This document shows positions 1 to 7,637 of a DNA stretch of 14,737 nucleotides, piece after piece. The position numbers were made by a program, and so were the translations under genes. The stretch's first letter is position 1. Each line of letters starts with the position of its first letter. Source of the DNA: an uncultured Prevotella sp. (GTDB lineage: Bacteria > Bacteroidota > Bacteroidia > Bacteroidales > Bacteroidaceae); NCBI GenBank assembly GCA_900553595.1, contig USEC01000043.1, positions 1 through 14,737 of the forward strand. The letters are read 5' to 3'. A model generated the notes under the pieces. That model had not been told where the DNA came from. It made no database searches and worked only from the letters and a program-made list of their open reading frames with translations.

Positions 1-54
1 TAGAGCGCATGATTCATAATCATGAGGTCCCCAGTTCAATCCTGGGTCCCGCTA
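1..54 (+). tRNA. tRNA with CAU anticodon, 5' part cut by window edge
   Basis: This is the 3' portion of a tRNA. The anticodon stem CATGA/TCATG encloses the loop TTCATAA with anticodon CAT at 15-17. The T arm is CCCAG, loop TTCAATC, then CTGGG at 30-46. The acceptor strand TCCCGCT (47-53) is followed by discriminator A54. The next bases are CGA, so the 3' CCA is not encoded and must be added by the CCA-adding enzyme. A CAU anticodon fits elongator Met, initiator Met or the lysidine-modified Ile tRNA. There is no GGG/CCC anticodon stem of the initiator type, so elongator Met is favoured and Ile2 remains possible. The missing 5' half would settle it. Confidence 0.9.
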
Positions 55-64
55 CGAAGTTTCA

Positions 65-98
65 GGGAATTGGTTTTCGAACCGATTCCCTTTTTTTT
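65..98 (+). terminator. Rho-independent terminator after the tRNA
   Basis: An 11-bp stem (GGGAATTGGTT with AACCGATTCCC, one G-T wobble) closes a TTCG tetraloop and is followed by eight T residues (91-98). It starts 10 bp after the tRNA. It should end the tRNA transcript and separate it from purH. Confidence 0.92.
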
Positions 99-241
99 AT
101 TGCCGTTTTCCGGTGTTTCCGTGTGCCCACACAGCATGCCTTAAATGTCCCTTTTGCGCCTTAAAAAGTGCGATATATCAACAATTTGCGTTAAGTTTTC
201 ATTTTTTTTATATTTTAATATGTGATGTCATGCCTTTTTGC

Positions 242-249
242 TAACTTTG
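242..249 (+). promoter_or_regulatory. Bacteroidetes-type -7 promoter box for purH
   Basis: TAACTTTG is an exact match to the Bacteroidetes primary sigma -7 consensus TAnnTTTG. No clear -33 TTTG lies at the expected distance; only a weak TG occurs near 221-224. Transcription would start around 255, about 20 bases before the ATG at 277. This argues against an upstream TTG start at 238. The AT-rich stretch 99-241 before the box holds nothing else I can support. Confidence 0.65.
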
Positions 250-276
250 CAAGTCAAAACAACTAAAACGAAAAAT

Positions 277-870
277 ATGGCTGAAAACAAAAAAATCAAG
301 ACCGCACTCGTGTCGGTTTTCCATAAAGACGGGCTTGAAGAGTTGCTCGCCAAGCTTCATGAGGAGGGCGTGAAGTTCCTTTCCACAGGCGGAACACAGA
401 AATTCATCGAGTCGCTCGGCTACGAATGTCAGGCAGTGGAGAGCGTCACTTCATATCCTTCAATCCTCGGCGGACGCGTGAAGACACTGCACCCACGCAT
501 CTTCGGAGGCATACTCGCACGCCGCGACAACGAAGGCGACCGCTCACAGATGGCTGAATACGCCATTCCCGAAATCGACCTCGTGATTGTGGACCTCTAT
601 CCTTTCGAGCAGACCGTGGCAAGCGGCGCGTCGGATGCCGACATCATAGAGAAGATAGACATAGGCGGCATCTCGCTCATCCGTGCAGGAGCCAAGAACT
701 TCAACGACGTCGTTATCGTGCCGAGCAAGGCTGAGTACGGCGTGCTCCTCGACATTCTCAACCGCAACGGCGCACAGACAACACTCGCCGAGCGCAAGAT
801 GTTCGCCGAGCGCGCGTTCGGGGTGAGCAGCCATTACGACACTGCTATACACGAGTGGTTCGCAAAGTAG
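277..870 (+). CDS. purH: Stand-alone IMP cyclohydrolase domain (PurH N-terminal domain)
   Basis: The 197-residue protein matches the MGS-like IMP cyclohydrolase domain of PurH/ATIC, which closes the ring of FAICAR to give IMP in the last step of de novo purine synthesis. Visible hallmarks are STGGT at 36-40, GGRVKTLHP at 65-73 (the Arg/Lys/His-containing substrate loop), DLYPF at 106-110, DIGG at 128-131 and RAGAKN at 136-141. Usual PurH proteins are bifunctional at about 510-530 residues and continue into an AICAR transformylase domain. This one ends with TAG at the domain boundary, and only 95 bp separate it from mreB, so the transformylase half is not here. The start at 277 (MAENKK) is preferred because the -7 promoter box lies upstream of it and inside a longer in-frame reading from TTG 238. 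It is probably first in the purH-mre-rodA transcription unit. A separate transformylase gene must exist elsewhere if the pathway is complete. Confidence 0.9.
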   Translation: MAENKKIKTALVSVFHKDGLEELLAKLHEEGVKFLSTGGTQKFIESLGYECQAVESVTSYPSILGGRVKTLHPRIFGGILARRDNEGDRSQMAEYAIPEIDLVIVDLYPFEQTVASGASDADIIEKIDIGGISLIRAGAKNFNDVVIVPSKAEYGVLLDILNRNGAQTTLAERKMFAERAFGVSSHYDTAIHEWFAK

Positions 871-965
871 AACAAAGAGACAACCGCACTTCCGCAGGTT
901 TACGCACTTGCCGCAGACATACAGAGGCTTGCGGAACTTAAACAAACAAAAAAGTCAGAAATTAA

Positions 966-1988
966 ATGGGATTTTTTTCTTTCGTACAGGAAATAGCGAT
1001 GGACCTTGGCACTGCCAATACCATCATCATCAGCGACGACAAGATTGTCGTGGATGAGCCTTCGGTCGTGGCTCTCGACCGCCGCACCGACAAAATGATA
1101 GCTGTTGGTTCGCAGGCGAAGATGATGTATGAGAAGACTCACGACAACATCCGCACCATACGCCCGCTGCGCGACGGCGTGATAGCCGACTTTACAGCGT
1201 GTGAGCAGATGATGCGCGGACTCATCAAAATGGTGCACACGGGAAGCCGCCTGTTCTCTCCCTCGCTCCGCATGGTGATAGGAGTGCCGTCGGGTTCCAC
1301 CGAAGTGGAGCTGCGTGCAGTGCGCGACAGCGCCGAACACGCCGACGGACGCGACGTCTATCTCATCTTCGAACCGATGGCGGCAGCTATCGGTATAGGC
1401 ATCGACGTGGAAGCGCCGGAAGGTAACATGATTGTCGATATAGGCGGCGGAAGCACCGAAATCGCAGTCATCTCGCTCGGAGGCATCGTGAGCAACAACT
1501 CCATACGCACCGCCGGCGACGACCTTACTGCCGACATCCAGGAATACATGAGCCGCCAGCACAACGTGAAAGTGTCCGAACGCATGGCGGAACGCATCAA
1601 GATACATGTGGGTTCGGCACTCACGGAACTCGGCGACGACGCGCCGGAGGACTTCGTAGTACACGGTCCTAACCGCATCACCGCACTCCCGATGGAGGTG
1701 CCCGTATGCTATCAGGAGATAGCCCACTGTCTCGACAAGACCGTGGCAAAGATAGAGAACGCCGTGCTCTCGGCTCTTGAGAACACGCCGCCGGAACTCT
1801 ATGCCGACATCGTGAAAAACGGTATCTATCTCAGTGGAGGCGGCGCATTGCTGCGCGGACTCGACAAGCGACTTACGGAAAAGATAAACATACCGTTCCA
1901 CATCGCCGAAGACCCGCTCCACAGCGTGGCCAAGGGCGCCGGTGTCGCTCTGAAGAACATCGACCGATTCTCGTTCCTCATGCGATAA
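966..1988 (+). CDS. mreB: Rod shape-determining actin homologue MreB
   Basis: The product is 340 residues, the usual MreB length. It shows the actin-fold ATP-binding elements: phosphate-1 loop DLGTANT (13-19), EPMAAAIG (136-143), phosphate-2 loop DIGGGSTE (158-165) and the adenosine-site GGGALLRG (291-298). The short N-terminus MGFFSFVQEIAM is amphipathic and fits membrane binding. MreB forms ATP-dependent filaments on the inner face of the cytoplasmic membrane and guides lateral wall synthesis with MreC, MreD, PBP2 and RodA, all encoded just downstream. The gap to the purH-like gene is 95 bp with no recognisable terminator or -7 box, so co-transcription is likely. Those 95 bp contain only a short imperfect direct repeat (CGCACTTCCGCAG and CGCACTTGCCGCAG). 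Confidence 0.97.
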   Translation: MGFFSFVQEIAMDLGTANTIIISDDKIVVDEPSVVALDRRTDKMIAVGSQAKMMYEKTHDNIRTIRPLRDGVIADFTACEQMMRGLIKMVHTGSRLFSPSLRMVIGVPSGSTEVELRAVRDSAEHADGRDVYLIFEPMAAAIGIGIDVEAPEGNMIVDIGGGSTEIAVISLGGIVSNNSIRTAGDDLTADIQEYMSRQHNVKVSERMAERIKIHVGSALTELGDDAPEDFVVHGPNRITALPMEVPVCYQEIAHCLDKTVAKIENAVLSALENTPPELYADIVKNGIYLSGGGALLRGLDKRLTEKINIPFHIAEDPLHSVAKGAGVALKNIDRFSFLMR

Positions 1989-1994
1989 TTCACA

Positions 1995-2066
1995 GAAAAG
2001 CGAAAAAGTAAAAGGCTGACACGGAAAGGCAGAAAGCCGCCGGAGCCTGTTGCTTTTTTGCTTTTC
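1995..2066 (+). repeat. AT-rich inverted repeat between mreB and mreC
   Basis: GAAAAGCGAAAAAG (1995-2008) is the reverse complement of CTTTTTTGCTTTTC (2053-2066) with one mismatch. Between the arms is a small GGC/GCC hairpin. The transcript could fold into one long stem ending 22 bases before the mreC start. It is not a typical intrinsic terminator because no U-run follows the whole structure. It may tune mRNA stability or translation, which is inference. Confidence 0.5.
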
Positions 2067-2088
2067 CACACTTTTACCCTTACCCGTT

Positions 2089-2946
2089 ATGCGCAATCTA
2101 ATCGACTTCCTCGCACGTCACAACCACTGGTTCCTCTTCATTCTGCTCGAGGTGCTGAGCTTCGTCCTGCTGTTTCATTACAACAGCTATCAGGGAAGCG
2201 TGTGGTTCTCGTCGGCGAACGCAGTGTCGGGAAATGTCTTTGAATGGAACGCATCCGTGACACAGTACTTCTCGTTGGTGGATGTGAACAAGACCCTCAC
2301 GGAGCGCAACATATACCTTGAACGGCAGGTGGAGCAACTTACCGAACAGCTGGAAAAGGCGGGCAGGGACTCGACGGAAATAGAACGCATGCAGACGAGC
2401 GTGCTCAAGGACTGTAACACCATACCGGCAAAGGTGGTGAGCTGCTCGCTCAACAAGCTCAACAACTTCATCACCATCGACAAAGGCTACGCCGACGGCG
2501 TGCGAAAGGATATGGGCGTGGTGTGCGGCACGGGCGTCGTGGGCATCGTCTATCTCGTGTCGGAGCACTATTCGGTGCTCATACCGGTGCTCAGTTCGGT
2601 GTCGAACATCAGCTGCACCATACGCTCGCGAGGCTACTTCGGCTATCTGCACTGGAAAGGCGGGTCGCCGGAAGAAGCCTACATCGACGACATTCCACGC
2701 CATGCACGCTTCAAGCTGGGCGACGTCATAGTGACAAGCGGCTACTCCTCGGTGTTCCCGCCGGGCATAGTGGTGGGAAAGATAAAGCATGTCTATAACT
2801 CGGCGAATGGACTTTCCTACCGCCTCAAGATTACTTTATCGACTGATTTCGGACGACTCCGCGATGTCTGCGTGATAAACGACAAGGAGATGGACAGAAA
2901 ACTCGAGATACTCCACGCCGCCGAAGACTCGATTTCGGCACGCTGA
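2089..2946 (+). CDS. mreC: Rod shape-determining protein MreC
   Basis: The 285-residue protein has one N-terminal membrane anchor (about residues 13-30), a coiled-coil segment (about 64-92, with LERQVEQLTEQLEKA), and the periplasmic beta-rich MreC domain. Typical family stretches are FITIDKGYADGVRKDMGVVCGTGVVG (127-152, only partly conserved) and GDVIVTSGYSSVFPPGIVVGKI (211-232). MreC is a bitopic scaffold that binds and activates PBP2 in the elongasome. The start ATG 2089 (MRNLIDFL) puts the anchor right at the N-terminus. An in-frame upstream TTG at 2050 would add a Phe/Pro/Leu-rich stretch lying inside the mreB-mreC inverted repeat, so it was not used. It is encoded 100 bp after mreB and 92 bp before mreD. 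Confidence 0.93.
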   Translation: MRNLIDFLARHNHWFLFILLEVLSFVLLFHYNSYQGSVWFSSANAVSGNVFEWNASVTQYFSLVDVNKTLTERNIYLERQVEQLTEQLEKAGRDSTEIERMQTSVLKDCNTIPAKVVSCSLNKLNNFITIDKGYADGVRKDMGVVCGTGVVGIVYLVSEHYSVLIPVLSSVSNISCTIRSRGYFGYLHWKGGSPEEAYIDDIPRHARFKLGDVIVTSGYSSVFPPGIVVGKIKHVYNSANGLSYRLKITLSTDFGRLRDVCVINDKEMDRKLEILHAAEDSISAR

Positions 2947-2952
2947 CAAATG

Positions 2953-2969
2953 CCGGCGCATGACGCCGG
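2953..2969 (+). other. Small GC hairpin in the mreC-mreD gap
   Basis: CCGGCG and CGCCGG form a perfect 6-bp stem around the loop CATGA, 6 bases after the mreC stop. There is no T-run, so it is unlikely to terminate transcription. It may act as a 3'-end or processing hairpin within the operon mRNA. Confidence 0.4.
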
Positions 2970-3038
2970 AAGATACGGAACAATGGCAGGAAAGCATCAG
3001 CTGCTGCCTGAAAACAACAGAGAAAGAAAATAGGGAAG

Positions 3039-3542
3039 ATGAGCCTGAAATTCATACACAACATTTTTTTCTTCGTCATACTGCTTCTTGCGCAGGTGCT
3101 CGTGTTCAATCATGTGCGCATTTTCGAGTGCGCCACGCCGCTGCTGTATGTCTATTTCGTGCTGCCCATACCTCACGACCAGCCGCGATGGGCCACATTG
3201 CTGTGGTGTTTTGCACTCGGACTGAGCGTAGATGTGTTCTCCGACATGCCCGGTGTGGCTGCCGCCTCAATGACACTCATCGGACTCCTGCAGCCATACC
3301 TGCTCTTCCTCTTCCTCCCGCGCGACTGCCCCGACGGACTTATACCGACATTCTCCACACTCGGCGTGGGAAAATACATCGTCTATACAAGCGTGATAAC
3401 GCTCGTATATTGCCTCACGTTCTTCGCACTTGAGGCATTCAACTTCTACAACATCATACAGTGGGCTGCCAGTGTGGGCGGATGTACGGTGCTGACACTG
3501 CTCCTTATTCTTGTAATCGAGAACCTCAGAAAACGGAAATGA
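3039..3542 (+). CDS. mreD: Rod shape-determining membrane protein MreD
   Basis: The product is a 167-residue, strongly hydrophobic protein with about five membrane segments (roughly 8-26, 33-44, 52-68, 78-93, 115-130 and 145-161, the first two possibly one hairpin). The segment GLSVDVFSDMPGVAAASM (61-78) resembles the conserved MreD stretch of Asp/Pro/Gly residues. MreD is an integral component of the elongasome and works with MreC. Its stop overlaps the start of mrdA in an ATGA arrangement (3539-3542), which implies translational coupling with PBP2. The family is poorly conserved in sequence, so position between mreC and mrdA is an important part of the call. Confidence 0.9.
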   Translation: MSLKFIHNIFFFVILLLAQVLVFNHVRIFECATPLLYVYFVLPIPHDQPRWATLLWCFALGLSVDVFSDMPGVAAASMTLIGLLQPYLLFLFLPRDCPDGLIPTFSTLGVGKYIVYTSVITLVYCLTFFALEAFNFYNIIQWAASVGGCTVLTLLLILVIENLRKRK

Positions 3543-5488
3543 GCGACTTCAATCTCGAAAAACGCCGGTATGTCATCAGTGGCGTGGCCGTTACCATCGT
3601 CATTGTCTATATCATTCGCCTGTTCATGCTGCAACTCATGAGCGACGACTACAAGAAAAATGCCGACAGTAACGCCTTCCTCAAAAAAATAGAATATCCC
3701 TCTCGTGGCGTAATAACCGATCGTAAGGGCCAACTCCTCGTGTACAACCAGCCCGCTTACGACATCATGGTGGTGATGAACGAAGAGAGCGGAAGACTCG
3801 ACACCACCGAATTCTGCAAGAGTCTCGGCATTACCAAGGAGTTTTTCATAAAGCGCATGAACGATATCAAGAACTATTCCAAGAATCCGGGATACTCGCG
3901 CTTCACGCAACAACTGTTCATGAGCCAGCTTTCAAACGAAGAATTCAGCATATTCCAAGAGAAGATATTCCGCTTTCCGGGCTTCTATGTCCAGCGGCGA
4001 AGCATACGGCAGTACCAATACCCGTATGCGGCGCATGTGCTCGGCGATGTCGCCGAAGTGTCGCCAAGCGATATTGAGGACGACGACTACTACCAGCCGG
4101 GCGACTATATAGGCAAACTCGGTGTGGAAAAGTATTACGAAAAGCAGCTGAGAGGAGAGAAAGGCGTGCAGGTTCTGCTGCGCGACGCCCGCGGAAGAAT
4201 ACAGGGCAAGTACCAGAACGGGCGTTACGACCGTCGGCCCGTGGCTGGAAAAGACCTCACCCTGAGCATCGACATAAAGCTTCAGGCACTCGGCGAGAGA
4301 CTGCTTGAAGGCAAAATTGGCAGCATCGTGGCGATAGAACCGTCCACAGGAGAAGTGCTCTGCATGGTGTCGTCGCCTACTTACGACCCCAGAATCATGT
4401 CGGGACGTATGAGGGGAAAGAACCATCGTATGCTGCAGCACGACGCATGGAAGCCGCTTCTCAACCGCAGCATAATGGGTATGTATCCTCCCGGCTCGAC
4501 ATTCAAGACTTCACAGGCCCTCACATTCCTTACCGAAGGCATACTGACGCCATCGTCAGCACTGCCCTGTCATCATGGATTTTATTGTCGAGGACTGCAT
4601 GTCGGCTGCCACTCGCACGCTGCTCCGATAGCCCTTGTCAATGCCATCAGCACGTCGTGCAACTCGTATTTCTGTTGGGGACTGTACTATATGATGGGCA
4701 ACCGTCGCAAATACAAGAGCGTGAACGATGCCATGAACATCTGGCGCGACTATATGGTGAGCATGGGATTCGGCTACAAACTGGGCATAGACCTTTATGG
4801 CGAGAAGCGAGGCATGATACCTAACGCCGAATACTACGACCGCAACTACCGCGGATCATGGAACGGTCTGACCATAATCAGTATTTCGATTGGGCAGGGA
4901 GAGGTGACGCTCACGCCGCTGCAAATAGCCAATCTCGGTGCAACGATAGCCAACCGCGGATACTACTACGCCCCACATGTGGTGCGGAAGGTGCAGGGCG
5001 AACCGCTCGACACCGCCTATACGCGCCGCCACTACACCAAGGCCACACGCCGGGCATACGACTATGTGGTGGCAGGAATGCGCTCGTCGGCTCTCGGCGG
5101 AACGTGCAGAATGCTCTCGAAATACGACTTTGAGCCTTGCGGCAAGACCGGTACGGCGCAGAACCACGGTCGCGACCACTCCGTATTCATGGGTTTTGCG
5201 CCTATGAACAACCCCAAAATCGCCATCGCTGTGTATGTGGAGAACGGCGGATGGGGTGCCGACTACGGCGTGCCGATAGGTGGACTCATGATGGAACAGT
5301 ACATGCACGGCAAGCTTTCACCTGCCAGTGAGGCGCAGGCGGAGCAGATGCAGAAGCGCAGAATAGGCTACGGACCGCGCTTCCCGGGGCAGAACGATGC
5401 ACGCAAGTCACGGCAGAAAGCACGCAAGTCGGTCGCCGCTGCAAAGAAAGCAACGGCGGAAACGACAGCGGAGAGCAAGGAAAAATGA
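3539..5488 (+). CDS. mrdA: Penicillin-binding protein 2 (peptidoglycan D,D-transpeptidase)
   Basis: This 649-residue class B PBP has a single N-terminal anchor (about 12-32), a pedestal domain beginning with the RGxxxDRxG motif (56-63), and a C-terminal transpeptidase domain. The three active-site motifs are present: STFK with nucleophile Ser320 and Lys323, SCN at 373-375, and KTGT at 536-539. It crosslinks new glycan strands during rod elongation in the periplasm, as partner of RodA, and is the target of amidinopenicillins in related bacteria. The start at 3539 gives a short cytosolic tail and overlaps the mreD stop by 4 bp; an upstream in-frame ATG at 3461 lies deep inside mreD and was rejected. 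The C-terminus carries an extra Lys/Arg/Ala/Glu-rich tail (about 595-649) after the catalytic domain, of unknown role. Confidence 0.96.
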   Translation: MSDFNLEKRRYVISGVAVTIVIVYIIRLFMLQLMSDDYKKNADSNAFLKKIEYPSRGVITDRKGQLLVYNQPAYDIMVVMNEESGRLDTTEFCKSLGITKEFFIKRMNDIKNYSKNPGYSRFTQQLFMSQLSNEEFSIFQEKIFRFPGFYVQRRSIRQYQYPYAAHVLGDVAEVSPSDIEDDDYYQPGDYIGKLGVEKYYEKQLRGEKGVQVLLRDARGRIQGKYQNGRYDRRPVAGKDLTLSIDIKLQALGERLLEGKIGSIVAIEPSTGEVLCMVSSPTYDPRIMSGRMRGKNHRMLQHDAWKPLLNRSIMGMYPPGSTFKTSQALTFLTEGILTPSSALPCHHGFYCRGLHVGCHSHAAPIALVNAISTSCNSYFCWGLYYMMGNRRKYKSVNDAMNIWRDYMVSMGFGYKLGIDLYGEKRGMIPNAEYYDRNYRGSWNGLTIISISIGQGEVTLTPLQIANLGATIANRGYYYAPHVVRKVQGEPLDTAYTRRHYTKATRRAYDYVVAGMRSSALGGTCRMLSKYDFEPCGKTGTAQNHGRDHSVFMGFAPMNNPKIAIAVYVENGGWGADYGVPIGGLMMEQYMHGKLSPASEAQAEQMQKRRIGYGPRFPGQNDARKSRQKARKSVAAAKKATAETTAESKEK

Positions 5489-5575
5489 ATTGGAAAAGCC
5501 TCGGAATGAGGCGGAAAGAGACAGCTTCTCACTACATAACATCCCTTATAAGAACAAAAAGAAGGCATCATCACA

Positions 5576-7045
5576 ATGTTATATAAAGCAGACAAACGGC
5601 AAAGTCTTTGGGCTTCGGTGGACTGGTGTACCATCGCCATCTATCTGGCATTGATGGTTTTCGGATGGATAAGCATCTGCGGAGCCAGCTATACATACGG
5701 CGACAACGACATATTCAGTCTCGGCACACGTTCGGGCATGCAGATAGTGTGGATTGGAACATCCGTATGTCTGGGTTTTGTGATACTTATGATGGACACG
5801 CGCTTCTTCGATACGTTCTCATATATCATCTACGGACTGCTGCTGTTGCTGCTCTTCGCCACCATATTCAACCCTCATGACATCAAGGGTTCGCACTCGT
5901 GGCTTGTGATAGGACCGCTGCGTCTGCAACCCGCCGAGTTCGGAAAGTTCGCCACAGCCCTTGCCCTTGCCAAACTCATGAGTGCCTACGGCTTCAGCAT
6001 GAAGCGTTGGAAGGACTTCGCTGCAGCCTGCGCCGTGGTGCTTCTGCCCATGCTCTTCATCATAGGGCAGCGCGAGACGGGTTCGGCCCTGGTCTATCTC
6101 ACGTTCTTTCTTGTGTTCTATCGTGAGGGAATGCCGGGCAGTATTCTCTTCACGGGAGTTGCGATGGTGGTGTATTTCGTTGTTGGAATAAAGTATGAGG
6201 GTGTGTCTTTGTGGGGAACGCCCACCTCCGTCGGTGTGTTCTGCGTGCTTCTTATGGTGCAGATTTTCACTGCTGTCATGGTGAATGTGTACTGCAACGA
6301 GAAGAAACAGACCCGAATCATCCTCGCTTACTGCCTTGGCGGCACGCTCATAGCGCTGCTGTTCTCGGAATATGTCATACGTTTCGACATCATGTGGGTG
6401 CAGCTTGGTCTTTCGCTGATGCTCGTTCTGTATCTGCTTTATCATGGATTGCGCACCCGTCTGAGTCATTATTTCTACATAATGGCGTTCTTTGTAGGGT
6501 CGGTGGTGTTCTTCTTTTCTGCCGACTATGTGCTGAATAATGTGATGGAGCAACACCAGCGTGTGCGAATAAACGTGCTGTTGGGACTCGACGAGGACCT
6601 CGCCGGAGCCGGATACAATGTGCATCAGAGTGAAATCGCCATCGGTTCGGGCGGACTTAAAGGCAAGGGCTTCCTCAATGGAACGCAGACTAAGTTGAAA
6701 TTCGTACCCGAACAGGACACCGACTTCATCTTCTGTACAGTGGGAGAGGAGGAAGGTTTCGTTGGCTCGGCGGGCGTATTGCTGCTGTTTCTCACGCTCA
6801 TTCTAAGGCTGATACATCTTGCCGAACGCCAACCCTTCACATTTGGGCGTGTCTATGGCTATTGTGTGCTTAGTGTTTTTCTGTTTCATGTGTTCATAAA
6901 TGTGGGCATGGTGCTTGGCCTTACGCCCGTCATCGGCATCCCGTTACCGTTCTTCAGCTATGGAGGCTCGTCGTTGTGGGGCTTCACAATACTGCTGTTC
7001 ATCTTCCTTCGCATTGATGCCGGCCGCAACTTAGTGCAGAAGTAG
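5576..7045 (+). CDS. rodA: SEDS peptidoglycan glycosyltransferase RodA
   Basis: The product is a 489-residue polytopic protein of the SEDS family, which polymerises lipid II into glycan strands in the cytoplasmic membrane. Family stretches are GSHSWLVIGPLRLQPAEFGK after the third membrane segment, DEDLAGAGYNVHQSEIAIGSGGLKGKGF (only partly quoted as a conserved block), EQDTDFIF, and the C-terminal GLTPVIGIPLPFFSYGGSS. By alignment with ESDPLGAGY of E. coli RodA, Asp341 is the best candidate for the catalytic Asp. It is about 120 residues longer than E. coli RodA; the extra length lies in additional membrane segments in the middle (about residues 170-300), which I think is usual for Bacteroidetes. 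It starts 87 bp after mrdA. Its last 15 bp overlap the end of the opposing gldH. Confidence 0.95.
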   Translation: MLYKADKRQSLWASVDWCTIAIYLALMVFGWISICGASYTYGDNDIFSLGTRSGMQIVWIGTSVCLGFVILMMDTRFFDTFSYIIYGLLLLLLFATIFNPHDIKGSHSWLVIGPLRLQPAEFGKFATALALAKLMSAYGFSMKRWKDFAAACAVVLLPMLFIIGQRETGSALVYLTFFLVFYREGMPGSILFTGVAMVVYFVVGIKYEGVSLWGTPTSVGVFCVLLMVQIFTAVMVNVYCNEKKQTRIILAYCLGGTLIALLFSEYVIRFDIMWVQLGLSLMLVLYLLYHGLRTRLSHYFYIMAFFVGSVVFFFSADYVLNNVMEQHQRVRINVLLGLDEDLAGAGYNVHQSEIAIGSGGLKGKGFLNGTQTKLKFVPEQDTDFIFCTVGEEEGFVGSAGVLLLFLTLILRLIHLAERQPFTFGRVYGYCVLSVFLFHVFINVGMVLGLTPVIGIPLPFFSYGGSSLWGFTILLFIFLRIDAGRNLVQK

Positions 7046-7495
7046 CGAGTAGCCCACATCGCTTACGCCGGGCAGAATCTCGCGTTTCATGTTGTGGCGC
7101 ACTCTTATCGTGAGCGAGTCGCCCACTAAGAGCGGCAGTGTGCGTATGGGGAATGTGAACTGATGGTAGCTCAGTCCCTGTCCTTTGTTGTTGCCATGCT
7201 CGTCGGTGAGTGTGCATTTCAGGGTGTCGGTGTATATGGTTTCGGATGGCGACACCTTCTGTTCCACCACAAGTGTAAGGCTCATGAAAGGGTAACTGTC
7301 GTTGGTGCGCAGCATGAGCGTGGCCTGATGGTCGCCCGCAACCTTCGCTTTCGGCACACGGAAGGTGATGGTGTCGTTCTTCTCCCAACCCGAAACGAGG
7401 GTGTGTTCATACTTGTCGTACACCATGTTGCCCGTGCATCCTGCCATGATAATGATGGCAAAAGCCAATGCCGAAGCCCGAAACCATTTCTGCAT
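7031..7495 (-). CDS. gldH: GldH-family lipoprotein
   Basis: The 154-residue protein has a lipoprotein signal peptide: a basic N-terminus, a hydrophobic stretch (about 7-18) and lipobox MAGC with Cys20 as the lipidated residue. The mature part looks like a beta-rich domain (TITFRVPKA, ATLMLRTND, FPIRTLPLLVGDSLTIRVRHNM). Length, lipobox and the position next to ricT and holB match the GldH family, first defined in Flavobacterium gliding but present in non-gliding Bacteroidales, where its role is not established. It is the last gene of the metF-holB-ricT-gldH series and converges on rodA with a 15-bp overlap. The family match is from recall of the domain pattern rather than a search. Confidence 0.75.
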   Translation of the reverse strand: MQKWFRASALAFAIIIMAGCTGNMVYDKYEHTLVSGWEKNDTITFRVPKAKVAGDHQATLMLRTNDSYPFMSLTLVVEQKVSPSETIYTDTLKCTLTDEHGNNKGQGLSYHQFTFPIRTLPLLVGDSLTIRVRHNMKREILPGVSDVGYSLLLH

Positions 7496-7574
7496 AATCG
7501 TCTGTCCCTTTGTTTTTTCTTTTCTTTGAGCGGTTCACTGGCGCATTACCGTCCTTGCCGCAACTTTGTTTACG

Positions 7575-7617
7575 CTTGCCGTACCGTTGCCGTAAATGCC
7601 GGCAACAGTACGGCAAG
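7575..7617 (-). other. Long near-perfect hairpin between ricT and gldH
   Basis: CTTGCCGTAC (7575-7584) pairs with GTACGGCAAG (7608-7617), and GTTGCCG (7586-7592) pairs with CGGCAAC (7600-7606) around a 7-base loop. One C/A mismatch separates the two, giving 17 paired positions. It fills the middle of the 142-bp gap after the ricT stop. No T-run follows on either strand, so a standard intrinsic terminator is not supported. It may be a 3' stability or processing element or a short intergenic repeat. Confidence 0.6.
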
Positions 7618-7637
7618 TGTCGTTATAGCAATGAGTC

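Noticed and set aside
871..965. Frameshifted remainder of the PurH transformylase domain
   Set aside because: Only 95 bp are available before mreB, and no frame there resembles the transformylase domain.
900..2096. 398-residue open frame on the minus strand across mreB
   Set aside because: It is antisense to the clearly real mreB, is rich in His, Val and Arg and shows no family motif; it results from the high-GC codon pattern of mreB.
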